Assembly: GCA_020636155.1 (NCBI GenBank)
Contig: JACJYM010000002.1
Location: 186,001-250,000 of the forward strand
Direction: 5' to 3'
DNA from: Lewinellaceae bacterium
GTDB taxonomy: Bacteria > Bacteroidota > Bacteroidia > Chitinophagales > Saprospiraceae
DNA length: 64,000 nucleotides
Shown here: piece by piece, positions 25,479 through 35,616 of the stretch
Numbering within the stretch: the first letter of the stretch is position 1
How the letters are laid out: each line of letters starts with the position of its first letter
Notes under the pieces: generated by a model
Database searches by the model: none
What the model was told of the DNA's origin: nothing
The model's input: the letters and a program-made list of their open reading frames with translations, nothing else
Program-made: the position numbers and the translations under genes

Positions 25479-28400
25479 ATGGCATTAAAAAATAAAGGTA
25501 TTAAACCTACCAAACCATTTGATACGATTACGATAAGTCTTTGTTCTCCAGATGATATCTTAGAGAGATCTTATGGAGAGGTCTTAAAACCAGAGACCAT
25601 CAATTATCGATCGTATAAACCAGAAAGAGACGGATTGTTCTGCGAAAGAATTTTCGGTCCTGTAAAAGATTTTGAATGCTATTGTGGTAAGTATAAGAGA
25701 ATCAGATATAAAGGAATCGTCTGTGATAGATGTGGAGTTGAAGTGACCGAGAAGAAAGTGAGACGAGAGAGAATGGGACACATAAAATTAGTGGTTCCTG
25801 TTGTCCATATTTGGTTTTTTAAATCCCTTCCAAACAAAATAGGATATTTGCTTGGAATGAGTTCTAAAAAATTGGAATCAATCGTGTATTATGAAAAATA
25901 TGCGGTAATTCAACCAGGGGTGAAAGAAGGCGAGATTGAAAAATTAGACCTACTTTCTGAGGAAGAATATTTTGAGGTATTGGAAACTTTGCCAAAAGAT
26001 AATCAACACTTGGAAGACTCTGATCCGAACAAGTTCATTGCAAAAATGGGTGCTGAAGCTGTCAAAGATTTATTGGCAGGATTAAACCTTGATGAATTGT
26101 CTTACGAATTGAGACACTTGGCCGCCAATGAAACATCGCAGCAAAGAAAGTCAGAAGCATTAAAGAGACTTAGAGTCGTAGAGGCTTTCAGGGATGGACT
26201 TTCCAGAACTGAAAACAGGCCAGAGTGGACGATTATTGATTATCTTCCAGTAATACCACCTGAGTTGAGACCTTTGGTTCCTTTGGATGGAGGTAGATTT
26301 GCGAGTTCGGATTTGAATGACTTGTACAGAAGGGTGATTATCAGAAATAACCGTCTGAAAAGATTGTTAGAAATCAAAGCTCCAGAGGTCATCTTGAGAA
26401 ATGAGAAGAGGATGTTGCAGGAAGCAGTGGATTCACTTTTTGATAATTCTCGAAAATCTAATGCGGTAAAAGCAGAGGGAGGTAGAGCATTGAAATCTTT
26501 GAGTGATATCCTCAAAGGAAAGCAAGGTCGATTCCGTCAAAACCTTCTCGGTAAAAGGGTGGATTACTCAGGTCGTTCGGTTATCGTTGTAGGGCCTACA
26601 CTACAGTTACATGAGTGTGGTATTCCAAAGGAAATGGCAGCCGAATTGTTTAAGCCATTCGTTATCAGAAAGTTAATAGAACGAGGTATCGTAAAAACGG
26701 TAAAGTCAGCTAAGAAATTAGTAGACCGTAAAGACCCTGTAATTTGGGATATTCTAGAAAACATATTGAAAGGACACCCGGTATTGTTAAACAGGGCTCC
26801 TACGCTTCACAGATTGTCTATTCAAGCATTCCAACCAAGATTGGTAGAGGGAAAGGCAATACAGTTGCATCCATTGGTTTGTGGTGCTTTCAACGCGGAT
26901 TTTGATGGTGACCAAATGGCGGTTCACGTTCCGTTGAGTTATGCAGCCATATTGGAAGCTCAAATGTTGATGTTATCTTCTCACAATATGCTAAACCCGC
27001 AAGATGGTTCGCCTATTACCTTGCCTTCACAGGACATGGTACTTGGATTGTACTATCTTACAAAAGCATCAAAAGATAAGGATAGCAATAAAAATATTAG
27101 AACATTTTATGGCGCTGAAGAGGTAATCATTGCCAATAATGAAGGTGTGCTAGATTTGCATGCACCAGTAAAAGTATTTGTAAAGGCGGAGGATAAGGAA
27201 GGTAATTTGAGCCGTCAGATTATCGAAACGACGGTGGGACGAGTAATATTTAATGAAGCAGTTCCAGAGTCAGTGCCTTATATCAATCAACTTTTGACTA
27301 AAAAGAACTTAAAAAGAGTCATTTCTGATATTATAGAAAGAACGAATTTTTCTGTAACAGCGAAATTCTTGGATGATATCAAACAATTAGGATTCTATTG
27401 GTCATTCAAAGGAGGATTGTCCTTTAACTTGGGAGATTTAATTACTCCAACAGTTAAGGAGAAAACGCTTTTGGAAGCACAAAGTGAGGTCGATGAAGTG
27501 TGGGAGAACTATAATATGGGTCTTATCACGCCAAATGAAAGATACAACCAAGTAATCGATAAGTGGACCTATGCCGATAACAAGATTACGGATAACTTAA
27601 TGCGTGAATTGGCAGAGCACAAGGGAGGGTTTAACTCTGTGTACATGATGCTGGATTCAGGAGCAAGGGGGTCAAAACAACAGATTAAGCAGTTGGCAGG
27701 ATTGAGAGGTCTAATGGCAAAACCTAGAAAATCAGGAGATACTGGAGCGGCAATCATTGAAAACCCAATCCTTTCTAATTTCTTGGATGGTCTATCAGTA
27801 TTAGAGTACTTTATTTCTACTCACGGTGCTCGGAAGGGTCTTGCGGATACAGCCTTAAAAACTGCCGATGCTGGATATTTGACGAGAAGGCTCGTGGATG
27901 TAGCTCAAGATGTCATCATTACTGAAGAGGATTGTGATACCTTGAGAGGAATTGATACAACTGCATTGAAAGAAAATGACAGCGTCATAGAAACATTGGC
28001 ATCAAGAATCGTCGGTAGATACACACTTCATAATATTTTGGATCCGGTAACGGATGAGTTGATTCTCGAGGCGGGTGGATACATCAGCAGTAAGGTCGCC
28101 GCTAAAATTGAGGAGACGGGTATAGAGATGGTTACTATACGTTCCGTATTAACTTGCGATGCTAAAAACGGTGTTTGTACTAAGTGTTACGGTAAAAACT
28201 TAGCTTCTGGTAGAATAGCAGAGATAGGGGACACCGTAGGAATTATTGCGGCACAAAGTATTGGTGAACCGGGTACTCAGCTTACGTTGCGTACATTCCA
28301 CGTGGGTGGTATTGCCTCAGTGAGCAAAGCAGAATCAGAAATCGTATCTAAATTTGACGGTGTCGTTGAATTTGACAATATAAAATTGACTGAACAACCA

Positions 28401-29732
28401 GATGAGATTACCGGTAACTACATGGTCATATCTAGATCTGGAGAATTGAGAATCAAAGATAAGGAAACAGGAAAAGTGTTTGTGACACATTACATTCCTT
28501 ATGGTGCTCAGATTCATGTCAAGAATAAAGGTAAAGTATCGAAAGGTGATATTATATGTGAATGGGATCCATTTAACAATGTTATCATCTCAGAATTTGG
28601 AGGTATTGCCCAATTCGAGGATGTAGATGAGGGTGTGACGTATCGAGTTGAGAGAGACGATCAGACAGGTTATGCCGAAAAAGTCGTCATCGAATCAAAA
28701 AATAAAAAGAAGATTCCAACGATTAAAATCGTGAGTCCTTCTGGTACCGAGCTAAAGAGTTATAACTTGCCGGTAGGTGCTTATATCTCGATAGAGGACG
28801 GTCAGGAAATTGCTCCGGGTGATAAGATCGTGAAAATACCTAGAAGCCTAGGTAAGATTCAAGATATCACGGGAGGTTTGCCACGGGTGACTGAGTTGTT
28901 TGAAGCTCGAAATCCATCAAACCCTGCGGTTACCGCAGAAATCGATGGTATTGTTTCATTTGGTAAAATCAAAAGAGGTAACAGAGAGATATTCATCGAT
29001 GATGAAAAAACAGGGCAAAGGAAAAAATACTTGGTCGGTTTGTCTAAGCACATACTAGTACAAGAAGGAGACTTTGTAAGAGCAGGTATGCAATTGTCAG
29101 ATGGTGCAATTTCACCATTGGATATACTGGATATTAAAGGACCTTTTGCGGTTCAATCATATCTTGTGAATGGTGTACGGGAGGTATATCGAAGTCAAGG
29201 TATCAGCATCAATGACAAACACATCGAAGTGATAGTCCGACAGATGATGAGAAGGCTTGAGATACTCGATCCGGGAGATACTTCATTTTTGGAAGGAGAG
29301 CCAGTTGAGAAAAATGATTTCTTGGAACAAAATGACTGGATTTTTGACAAGAAAGTGGTGGTTGAACCGGGAGATAGTAAGACACTAAAGGCAGGTCAGA
29401 TAATCAGTATCAGACAATTGAGAGAGGAAAATTCTTCGTTGAAGAGAAATGACAAGAAGGAAGTAGAGGTAAGAGATGCGATTCCGGCGACGTCAAGACC
29501 AATTCTTCAGGGAATTACTAGAGCTTCGTTGGGAGTGGTAAGCTGGATTTCAGCTGCATCTTTCCAGGAAACAACTAAAGTATTAAGTACTGCAGCCATT
29601 GCCGCAAAACAAGACACACTTTCTGGACTAAAAGAAAATGTTATTGTAGGTAAGAGCATTCCTGCAGGTACAGGATTGAAGGAATTTAATGATATGATAG
29701 TTACTCATGATGAACCTGCTGAGGTAGAGTAA
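25479..29732 (+). CDS. rpoC: DNA-directed RNA polymerase subunit beta-prime
   Basis: Catalytic subunit of 1417 residues. Zinc-binding cysteines of the clamp lie near residues 67-87 (CYCGKYKR, CDRCGVEV). The catalytic Mg loop NADFDGDQMAVHVP starts at residue 472. The second zinc site uses the cysteines in LTCDAKNGVCTKCYG. The trigger-loop region is represented by PGTQLTLRTFHVGG. The end of the operon is marked by a strong terminator at 29751-29787. Confidence 0.98.
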   Translation: MALKNKGIKPTKPFDTITISLCSPDDILERSYGEVLKPETINYRSYKPERDGLFCERIFGPVKDFECYCGKYKRIRYKGIVCDRCGVEVTEKKVRRERMGHIKLVVPVVHIWFFKSLPNKIGYLLGMSSKKLESIVYYEKYAVIQPGVKEGEIEKLDLLSEEEYFEVLETLPKDNQHLEDSDPNKFIAKMGAEAVKDLLAGLNLDELSYELRHLAANETSQQRKSEALKRLRVVEAFRDGLSRTENRPEWTIIDYLPVIPPELRPLVPLDGGRFASSDLNDLYRRVIIRNNRLKRLLEIKAPEVILRNEKRMLQEAVDSLFDNSRKSNAVKAEGGRALKSLSDILKGKQGRFRQNLLGKRVDYSGRSVIVVGPTLQLHECGIPKEMAAELFKPFVIRKLIERGIVKTVKSAKKLVDRKDPVIWDILENILKGHPVLLNRAPTLHRLSIQAFQPRLVEGKAIQLHPLVCGAFNADFDGDQMAVHVPLSYAAILEAQMLMLSSHNMLNPQDGSPITLPSQDMVLGLYYLTKASKDKDSNKNIRTFYGAEEVIIANNEGVLDLHAPVKVFVKAEDKEGNLSRQIIETTVGRVIFNEAVPESVPYINQLLTKKNLKRVISDIIERTNFSVTAKFLDDIKQLGFYWSFKGGLSFNLGDLITPTVKEKTLLEAQSEVDEVWENYNMGLITPNERYNQVIDKWTYADNKITDNLMRELAEHKGGFNSVYMMLDSGARGSKQQIKQLAGLRGLMAKPRKSGDTGAAIIENPILSNFLDGLSVLEYFISTHGARKGLADTALKTADAGYLTRRLVDVAQDVIITEEDCDTLRGIDTTALKENDSVIETLASRIVGRYTLHNILDPVTDELILEAGGYISSKVAAKIEETGIEMVTIRSVLTCDAKNGVCTKCYGKNLASGRIAEIGDTVGIIAAQSIGEPGTQLTLRTFHVGGIASVSKAESEIVSKFDGVVEFDNIKLTEQPDEITGNYMVISRSGELRIKDKETGKVFVTHYIPYGAQIHVKNKGKVSKGDIICEWDPFNNVIISEFGGIAQFEDVDEGVTYRVERDDQTGYAEKVVIESKNKKKIPTIKIVSPSGTELKSYNLPVGAYISIEDGQEIAPGDKIVKIPRSLGKIQDITGGLPRVTELFEARNPSNPAVTAEIDGIVSFGKIKRGNREIFIDDEKTGQRKKYLVGLSKHILVQEGDFVRAGMQLSDGAISPLDILDIKGPFAVQSYLVNGVREVYRSQGISINDKHIEVIVRQMMRRLEILDPGDTSFLEGEPVEKNDFLEQNDWIFDKKVVVEPGDSKTLKAGQIISIRQLREENSSLKRNDKKEVEVRDAIPATSRPILQGITRASLGVVSWISAASFQETTKVLSTAAIAAKQDTLSGLKENVIVGKSIPAGTGLKEFNDMIVTHDEPAEVE

Positions 29733-29750
29733 TCGTTATTGATTAAAAAT

Positions 29751-29787
29751 AAAAAGCCTGACCATGTGATGTGGTCAGGCTTTTTTT
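29751..29787 (+). terminator. Rho-independent terminator after rpoC
   Basis: AAAAAGCCTGACCA (29751-29764), a 7-nt loop and TGGTCAGGC followed by seven T residues. This is a strong intrinsic terminator 19 bp after the rpoC stop. Confidence 0.92.
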
Positions 29788-30169
29788 ATGAATACGACAG
29801 ACCATGTCTGGGATAATTATGACACCTAGGTAGGGTGGATTATCTGGATACTTGATTTTTTGTCAACCAATTTAACACCAATAGAAATTAGACATTTTAT
29901 ATTTTCGTCCTTTAATGCTAATTGAGAATAGTCTGAACCTTTGATTTCCAATAGATTACTGCATTTCATGATTGTGTGTTTCTATATTACTTTATTCAAT
30001 AATCATATCTAGAAAGTCCTGAGGGATAAATATAATATTCAGATTTAATTCATGAGTTTGGAATATTCTAAGCAAAAGCAGTATGTTAGATGTGAATTTG
30101 GTATTATCGAATAATAATTAAATCTTCATTTGTTGTCAGTATTTTAAGCAATCAGCCTTGGGTCAATCA
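29788..30169. other. Intergenic stretch without a convincing gene
   Basis: About 380 bp between the rpoC terminator and the histidine kinase. On the minus strand an ATG frame of 47 codons runs from 29969 to 29826 (starting MKCSNLLEIKGSDYS), but it has no promoter box, ribosome site or recognisable relatives, so it is not called as a gene. No TAnnTTTG promoter for the kinase was found either. Confidence 0.5.
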
Positions 30170-33100
30170 ATGATTAAAATTTATAAGATACCGCATTATC
30201 TTATTTTTATTGCAGTGCTATTTTTTAATTGGCTGTCAGTTGGTATTTCTCAAAGTCTCACTAACCAATATATGGTTAATTCTATATCTACCGACGCAGG
30301 TCTGTCACACAGCACAGTCGTCTCGATTGTAAAGGATGATAATGGTTTCTTGTGGTTGGGAACATTACATGGGTTGAATAGATATGATGGCAACGATATA
30401 AAAGTCTATTTGCATGACAATAATAACAAAAACTCAATATCCGATAATCTCATCAAGATTGTTTCCAAATCCAAAAATGGAGGAATTTGGGTCAATTCAT
30501 TGCGGGGCTTGGATCGATTAGACAATAAGGGGAATATTGTCAAATATTGGGATATCTACCCAGAGCTGTCGGAAATTCGATTGATTAAAATATTAGAATC
30601 TAAATCTGGATTGTTGTGGATGGTAACCGACGATTATAAGCTATTAAGTCTTGATCCATATAATTACTCTAAGAGATATTCATCAAACACACTGAAATAT
30701 TATAATTTTAGTAATATATATAATTTAGATATTCAATATTTAGTGGAAGATCCTTCGGAAGATAATTTACTTTGGTTAGGAACTTCTCAGGGATTGGTTA
30801 GATTCAATTTTGTCGAAAATAATATTAAAGAATATCATCCAGAAAAGATAAACTTAAGCACTTCAAGTTATCAATTTATAAAAATTGATTTTGATAAGAA
30901 TCGTGAGATGTACTTTAGCCTCACTGGCAATAAGTTGGTAAAATTTGACAAGGATAGAGAGACGTTTCAAGAAATACCACTTACTGTAAATAGGGATTTA
31001 CCTGATGTTCAAATTTTTCAGTTTATCATTGATTTTGATAACATTTGTTGGAGTGTCAATTTTGGTGGTGGAATCAATTGGATAGATTTAAATCAAAACA
31101 TTAAGGATATCAATGAATTCAAACCTTTTAATGAAAGTGAAATTTTAAATAAAAGCATCCATTGTATCTATCAAGATGATGAAGGAATTATTTGGGTAGG
31201 GACCGCTGGCAGTGGTTTCTATGCCATATATAAAAACACGTCAAGCTTCAATGATTTTTCTGTAATGAATTCACAGATTAAGGAAATTATTTCTGAAAAT
31301 ATATCTGCGTTGTGTCTGGATAAAAATAACAGATTATGGGTTTCATGTAGGAATAAAGGAGTTTATAGGATACCTGTAACCATGGATAATAAAGAGGATA
31401 AAATTATTGGTCTCAAATCTTCCAATGATAAAAATTTCAGAATAAATAGTGATATCGTATTTTCTATGTGTTTGGATTCAAGAAATCTACTGTGGATAGG
31501 AAATAAAACGAAGGGAATAAATATTGTGGATTGTAATTCCGGATTAACCAAAGATTACTATCATAGTCCGGGTGATCTTGATGAATTGAAAAATATAACG
31601 ATATATCAAATGGTTCAGGGTCAGGATGAGAATATGTGGATTGCCGGGAATAATGGACTCTACGAATGGACTACCAAAGGAGATTCATTGAAATATTATA
31701 ATGCAAAAAATGGGCCTTTAAAGGATTATTTATCGTATTATAATACCTTATTGGAAACAGAAGATTGGAATATTTTTATCGGGACATATAAATATGGATT
31801 GTTAAAATTTAACCCAAAGACATCTGAGGTAAAAAGTTATTTTAATTCCAAAACTCCACAAAATATAGTCAATGCACCACATATTTTTGATCTATATCAA
31901 TCCAAAAACAAACACTTATGGGTGGGAAGCTATTGGGATGGCTTATATGAGTTGGAAGAAAGTGGACAGGTAATCAATCATTATTCTAGTGAAAATGGTC
32001 TCGCAGATAATGTTATTTATGCCATCGAAGAAGATAAAGATGGCTTTATATGGGTGAGTACCAATAATGGATTGTCGCGAATTAACACTTTCACGAAAGC
32101 AATAAAAAATTTTTCCCATTACGATGGTATTCAAGGTCAGGAGTACAATAGTAGGGTATCTGTTTTTGATTCACATAGTGATATATTATATTTTGGTGGT
32201 CCAAATGGGCTTAATTCGTTTAATCCATCAAGAATATTTGAAATCCAGGCTGGTCCGGAAATTCGCTTTACGTCACTTGAGATGTTTGAGAAATCGGACA
32301 CATTGGAAAAAAGGATTGTCATAGACAGTATCAATTTTATGGAAAGAATAGATTTGAATTATCTCAATAATTTTCTAGTTTTTCACATAAGTGCACCACA
32401 ATTGCCACAAGCCGTGGACTTACAATTTGCATATAAGATAGATGATTTGAATCTTAAATGGATTGATATGGGAGAGAAGCAGACCATTGGTTTGGCTGCG
32501 CTGCCAAAAGGAACTCATACCTTAAGGATAAAAGCGTATTCTAATTCTAATAATTGGAAGGCCACCGAAAAACAAATTATTTTAGTAATCCATCCTCCAT
32601 GGTGGAAAACAAATATAGCATATATTATATATGTTGTGACTTTATTATCAGTGGTATATATGATATACAGGTATAGGATTAACCAACTAAAAAGATATCA
32701 AAATTTCCAAAATAAGGTATCTAGAGATTTGCATGATGAAGTGGGTACGATTTTGTCGGGAATTGCCATGCAGGCTGATCTCATGGAATATAAATTAGAA
32801 AATACGGATAAAAGTACTTTCGGGATCATTGCTACACGAAGCAGGGAAGCATTGGCGAAAATGAGGGATATTGTGTGGACGCTGGATGCGAATAAGGGAC
32901 AATTGATTAATTTGAGAGATAGGATGATGGATTATGTGTGTGAGGTATTTGACCTGGACTTGATGAAAGTTGAGTGGGACTTAGGTAAAAATCAAAAAAT
33001 AGTGTCATTGCCACTCGAAGTGAAACAAAATTTATTGCTCATTTTTAAAGAAGCAATTAATAATATTTTGCGTCATTCTGATGCCAAAATGGTTAAAATT

Positions 33101-33304
33101 TCCATTTTTCACGATGATCAGCGCCATGTTCATCTGATTATTCATGACAATGGAAGCTTTAAAAAAACGGAATCGTCTGGTCTCGGAATCCAAAATATGA
33201 AATACAGAGCGGAGTATCTTAAAGGTCAATTTTCATTTGATTACAACTCCGGATACCGAATTCATGTGATTATTCCTACTCTAAAGCCTAAATGGAAATT
33301 TTAA
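30170..33304 (+). CDS. Sensor histidine kinase with two-component-regulator propeller and Y_Y_Y domain
   Basis: Inner-membrane sensor of about 1044 residues. After a signal peptide (about 1-28) a large periplasmic region carries propeller repeats of the form G-[FL]-[IL]-W-[LV]-G-T (for example DDNGFLWLGTLHGLNRYDG near residue 60). A Y_Y_Y domain (about 680-805) follows, with FAYKIDDLNLKWIDMG and LPKGTHTLRIKAYS. One transmembrane helix lies near 820-840, then a HisKA_3-type dimerisation helix with the phosphoacceptor in SRDLHDEVGTILSG near residue 854, and a GHKL ATPase domain with FKEAINNILRHSDA and GLGIQNMKYRAEYLKG. This architecture normally partners a LuxR/NarL regulator; the nearest is at 48063. 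A TTG at 30158 is in frame, but ATG 30170 gives a better signal peptide. Confidence 0.88.
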   Translation: MIKIYKIPHYLIFIAVLFFNWLSVGISQSLTNQYMVNSISTDAGLSHSTVVSIVKDDNGFLWLGTLHGLNRYDGNDIKVYLHDNNNKNSISDNLIKIVSKSKNGGIWVNSLRGLDRLDNKGNIVKYWDIYPELSEIRLIKILESKSGLLWMVTDDYKLLSLDPYNYSKRYSSNTLKYYNFSNIYNLDIQYLVEDPSEDNLLWLGTSQGLVRFNFVENNIKEYHPEKINLSTSSYQFIKIDFDKNREMYFSLTGNKLVKFDKDRETFQEIPLTVNRDLPDVQIFQFIIDFDNICWSVNFGGGINWIDLNQNIKDINEFKPFNESEILNKSIHCIYQDDEGIIWVGTAGSGFYAIYKNTSSFNDFSVMNSQIKEIISENISALCLDKNNRLWVSCRNKGVYRIPVTMDNKEDKIIGLKSSNDKNFRINSDIVFSMCLDSRNLLWIGNKTKGINIVDCNSGLTKDYYHSPGDLDELKNITIYQMVQGQDENMWIAGNNGLYEWTTKGDSLKYYNAKNGPLKDYLSYYNTLLETEDWNIFIGTYKYGLLKFNPKTSEVKSYFNSKTPQNIVNAPHIFDLYQSKNKHLWVGSYWDGLYELEESGQVINHYSSENGLADNVIYAIEEDKDGFIWVSTNNGLSRINTFTKAIKNFSHYDGIQGQEYNSRVSVFDSHSDILYFGGPNGLNSFNPSRIFEIQAGPEIRFTSLEMFEKSDTLEKRIVIDSINFMERIDLNYLNNFLVFHISAPQLPQAVDLQFAYKIDDLNLKWIDMGEKQTIGLAALPKGTHTLRIKAYSNSNNWKATEKQIILVIHPPWWKTNIAYIIYVVTLLSVVYMIYRYRINQLKRYQNFQNKVSRDLHDEVGTILSGIAMQADLMEYKLENTDKSTFGIIATRSREALAKMRDIVWTLDANKGQLINLRDRMMDYVCEVFDLDLMKVEWDLGKNQKIVSLPLEVKQNLLLIFKEAINNILRHSDAKMVKISIFHDDQRHVHLIIHDNGSFKKTESSGLGIQNMKYRAEYLKGQFSFDYNSGYRIHVIIPTLKPKWKF

Positions 33305-33455
33305 ATGCCCATTAGTATGGAAATATTCCATCGTAATGCGTTAAATTCCTCTAAAAAACAACTCCAATCTTTCAATCACCTCTTAAAATTTCTATCAATT
33401 TTATTCAATAGATTTTACCAATTGAAGAGTTAAATACATTTTCATCAATCGACTT

Positions 33456-35573
33456 CTATTTCCTCTTTACGGTTATGGATTTTCCCCTTGAGCCTTCACG
33501 ATTGTCATTTGAATTTATAGTAATGACATAGACGTAATATTTGTCATTTATAACGTCAGTGTCCAAGTAATTAAATGTACGTCCATCAAGTTTTGCTATT
33601 TTAACGAATGCTTCTTGGCCTTCCTCTCGACGGTAGATATTGAATCCAGATTGATTGTCGACGGACATTTGAGGAATACTTATTTTAATTCCATGCGTCA
33701 GATTTCTCGCCGAAAAGACATCAATGGTTCCAATTATATTTTGAGGAACTGTAATCTGTGTCGCTTCAGAATATGAAGACATATCACCATAAATACTTAC
33801 GGCAGCCACTCGATAGGAGTATGTCTTTCCCGGTATTATTAAATCATCTGAAAATGAAGGTTTGCCAAGCAAATCATCATGAATATTTTCAAATTCACTA
33901 TTTTGGCTTTCACGTCGTTGTAACTTGTAGCCTTCTATGATGTTGTCTCCATTTCGAATGTCGTCCCAATCGGCGATAATTTTTCCATTCGCAAAATACA
34001 GGTTAACAGGGGTAGGATTCATTAGTTCTATACTTTTATTCGGCTTAATACTTACAATATTAGAATAAACACTGGTATCTTGTCTGTAGTTTTGTGCTGC
34101 CACTGCATAGTAATAAAAGCTTCGACCACTCAATGCCTCAAGGCTGTCTATAAATTTTTTTTCAAAAATGGGTCCTTTAATTAATTCTAGATTTTCAGAT
34201 GATGTTCCGCGGTACACATAATATCCGTACACAGAGGGTTCATCAGTAGATGACCACTCCAAACCAATATATTTGCCCATAGTTTCTGCCATTAGATTAT
34301 ATGGGGGTAGGGGTTTTGTAAATCTCGAAAAAGTTCCTGTTCCCTGAGCACCTACTGGCTGGACTAAGCCTGATTGAGGGACAAATATTGCGCTGACAGA
34401 ATATCGGTAATATTGGCCGATAGCAATATTTCTATCGGTATATTCGGTCGCAATAGGATCCAACATCGCGATGGTATCCCTCATTTCGTCACTGTCGTAT
34501 CTTATTATTTGAATGCCGGTATAATATGGTTTTTCAGGTAATTGCTCCCACGAGATATTGATTCCATTTAAGGTGTCCTTGACCAAGATGTTATATATCA
34601 TCTGTACGGAAGCTGAATCTTCGGTAAATACCAATGCCGTGTCCGAAGATATTCCCGTGTTATAAACTTCATCTTTCAATTTAATATAGGCTGTGACCGT
34701 TTCTGCCGATACATCACCCTCTATTACTTCAAAATATAGCGTATCATTATTATCACTTAGTCGGGGATAGTAATTACCTGAATATTGGTATCCATTGCCA
34801 GTATTGGTATAGACATCTGCCGTCAAATCGGAATACTTGAAAGGAAGGTATTGTAAAACTTCATTATAAGATTCATCAGGGTGGGCAGAATCCTTTACAA
34901 TAGAGTTTAATAAATCTTCAGAAACAGGCAGCTGCCATTGAAGGTGATAGCTGCTATCTCTTGCAGAAGCTTGAGACCATGAAGCCTTAAGATGCTTTAG
35001 TGTATAATTTCCCAATCCGCCTTTTGTATAGGCATTTCCCCAATACTCTTTTTCCCCATTAGTTGATACTCGGATAATATTGTAGATATAGTAGTACCCT
35101 TTGGTGATTTCGGTATCGAGAAACACCATGCCCAGTGCCTGTTTGGTTTCTATCAAATTGTACAAGAAAGGCAGATCCTCGACAGACTTAAAGTTGAGAT
35201 AAAGAGAAGTGAGTTCATCTTCCGTCAAATTTCCAAATTGAGATTTTATTTCTTCTAATTTTTCCTCACTGTAATATTTTTTCAAGTCCTTATATTTAGA
35301 AATTCTCTTAAGAGTGCCAATTTTTTTTGCGTCTGATTCTTTAGTGGCTTCGTCTGGTGTTTTTTTGGTAATTCTTTCGATCACAAATTCCTTTGTGTCA
35401 TCAAGTATACTTGGATTATCCAATAAGTCACCATATCCTACCACATAAATGTAGTTGCCTGCCGGCCCATTGATGGCTGGTAATATCCGGATTTCCTCAC
35501 CGGATTGACCAATAAGTTTAAGATTTATCAGGATTAATAATAGGACCAATATTGTAGTATCTATAATTTTCAT
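33456..35573 (-). CDS. Exported fibronectin type III domain protein
   Basis: Protein of 705 residues with a signal peptide (about 1-23, ending LIGQS). An N-terminal region of some 300 residues (NGPAGNYIYVVGYGDLLDN onwards) has no recognised family and includes a charged helical segment near 70-125. From about residue 330, four FN3-like modules follow, seen by repeated W-x-x-[LI]-P-E and YRYSV/YRVAAVS/FYYYAVAA strands near residues 400, 490 and 595. The C-terminus ends in KGKSITVKRK with no T9SS sorting domain. It starts 43 bp after the TANFOR-type gene and is the last gene of the minus-strand surface block. A scaffold or binding role is inferred. Confidence 0.75.
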   Translation of the reverse strand: MKIIDTTILVLLLILINLKLIGQSGEEIRILPAINGPAGNYIYVVGYGDLLDNPSILDDTKEFVIERITKKTPDEATKESDAKKIGTLKRISKYKDLKKYYSEEKLEEIKSQFGNLTEDELTSLYLNFKSVEDLPFLYNLIETKQALGMVFLDTEITKGYYYIYNIIRVSTNGEKEYWGNAYTKGGLGNYTLKHLKASWSQASARDSSYHLQWQLPVSEDLLNSIVKDSAHPDESYNEVLQYLPFKYSDLTADVYTNTGNGYQYSGNYYPRLSDNNDTLYFEVIEGDVSAETVTAYIKLKDEVYNTGISSDTALVFTEDSASVQMIYNILVKDTLNGINISWEQLPEKPYYTGIQIIRYDSDEMRDTIAMLDPIATEYTDRNIAIGQYYRYSVSAIFVPQSGLVQPVGAQGTGTFSRFTKPLPPYNLMAETMGKYIGLEWSSTDEPSVYGYYVYRGTSSENLELIKGPIFEKKFIDSLEALSGRSFYYYAVAAQNYRQDTSVYSNIVSIKPNKSIELMNPTPVNLYFANGKIIADWDDIRNGDNIIEGYKLQRRESQNSEFENIHDDLLGKPSFSDDLIIPGKTYSYRVAAVSIYGDMSSYSEATQITVPQNIIGTIDVFSARNLTHGIKISIPQMSVDNQSGFNIYRREEGQEAFVKIAKLDGRTFNYLDTDVINDKYYVYVITINSNDNREGSRGKSITVKRK

Positions 35574-35616
35574 TGGAGTGATTTTCTTGTTATTGATTCA
35601 ATTTTATATTTCTACC

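Noticed and set aside
29826..29969. 47-codon minus-strand frame between rpoC and the kinase
   Set aside because: There is no promoter box, no recognised relatives and no support beyond being open; kept only as a note in the intergenic entry.
33317..33331. ATGGAA-ATA-TTCCAT palindrome between convergent genes as a bidirectional terminator
   Set aside because: The stem is only 6 bp and neither side is followed by a T-run.
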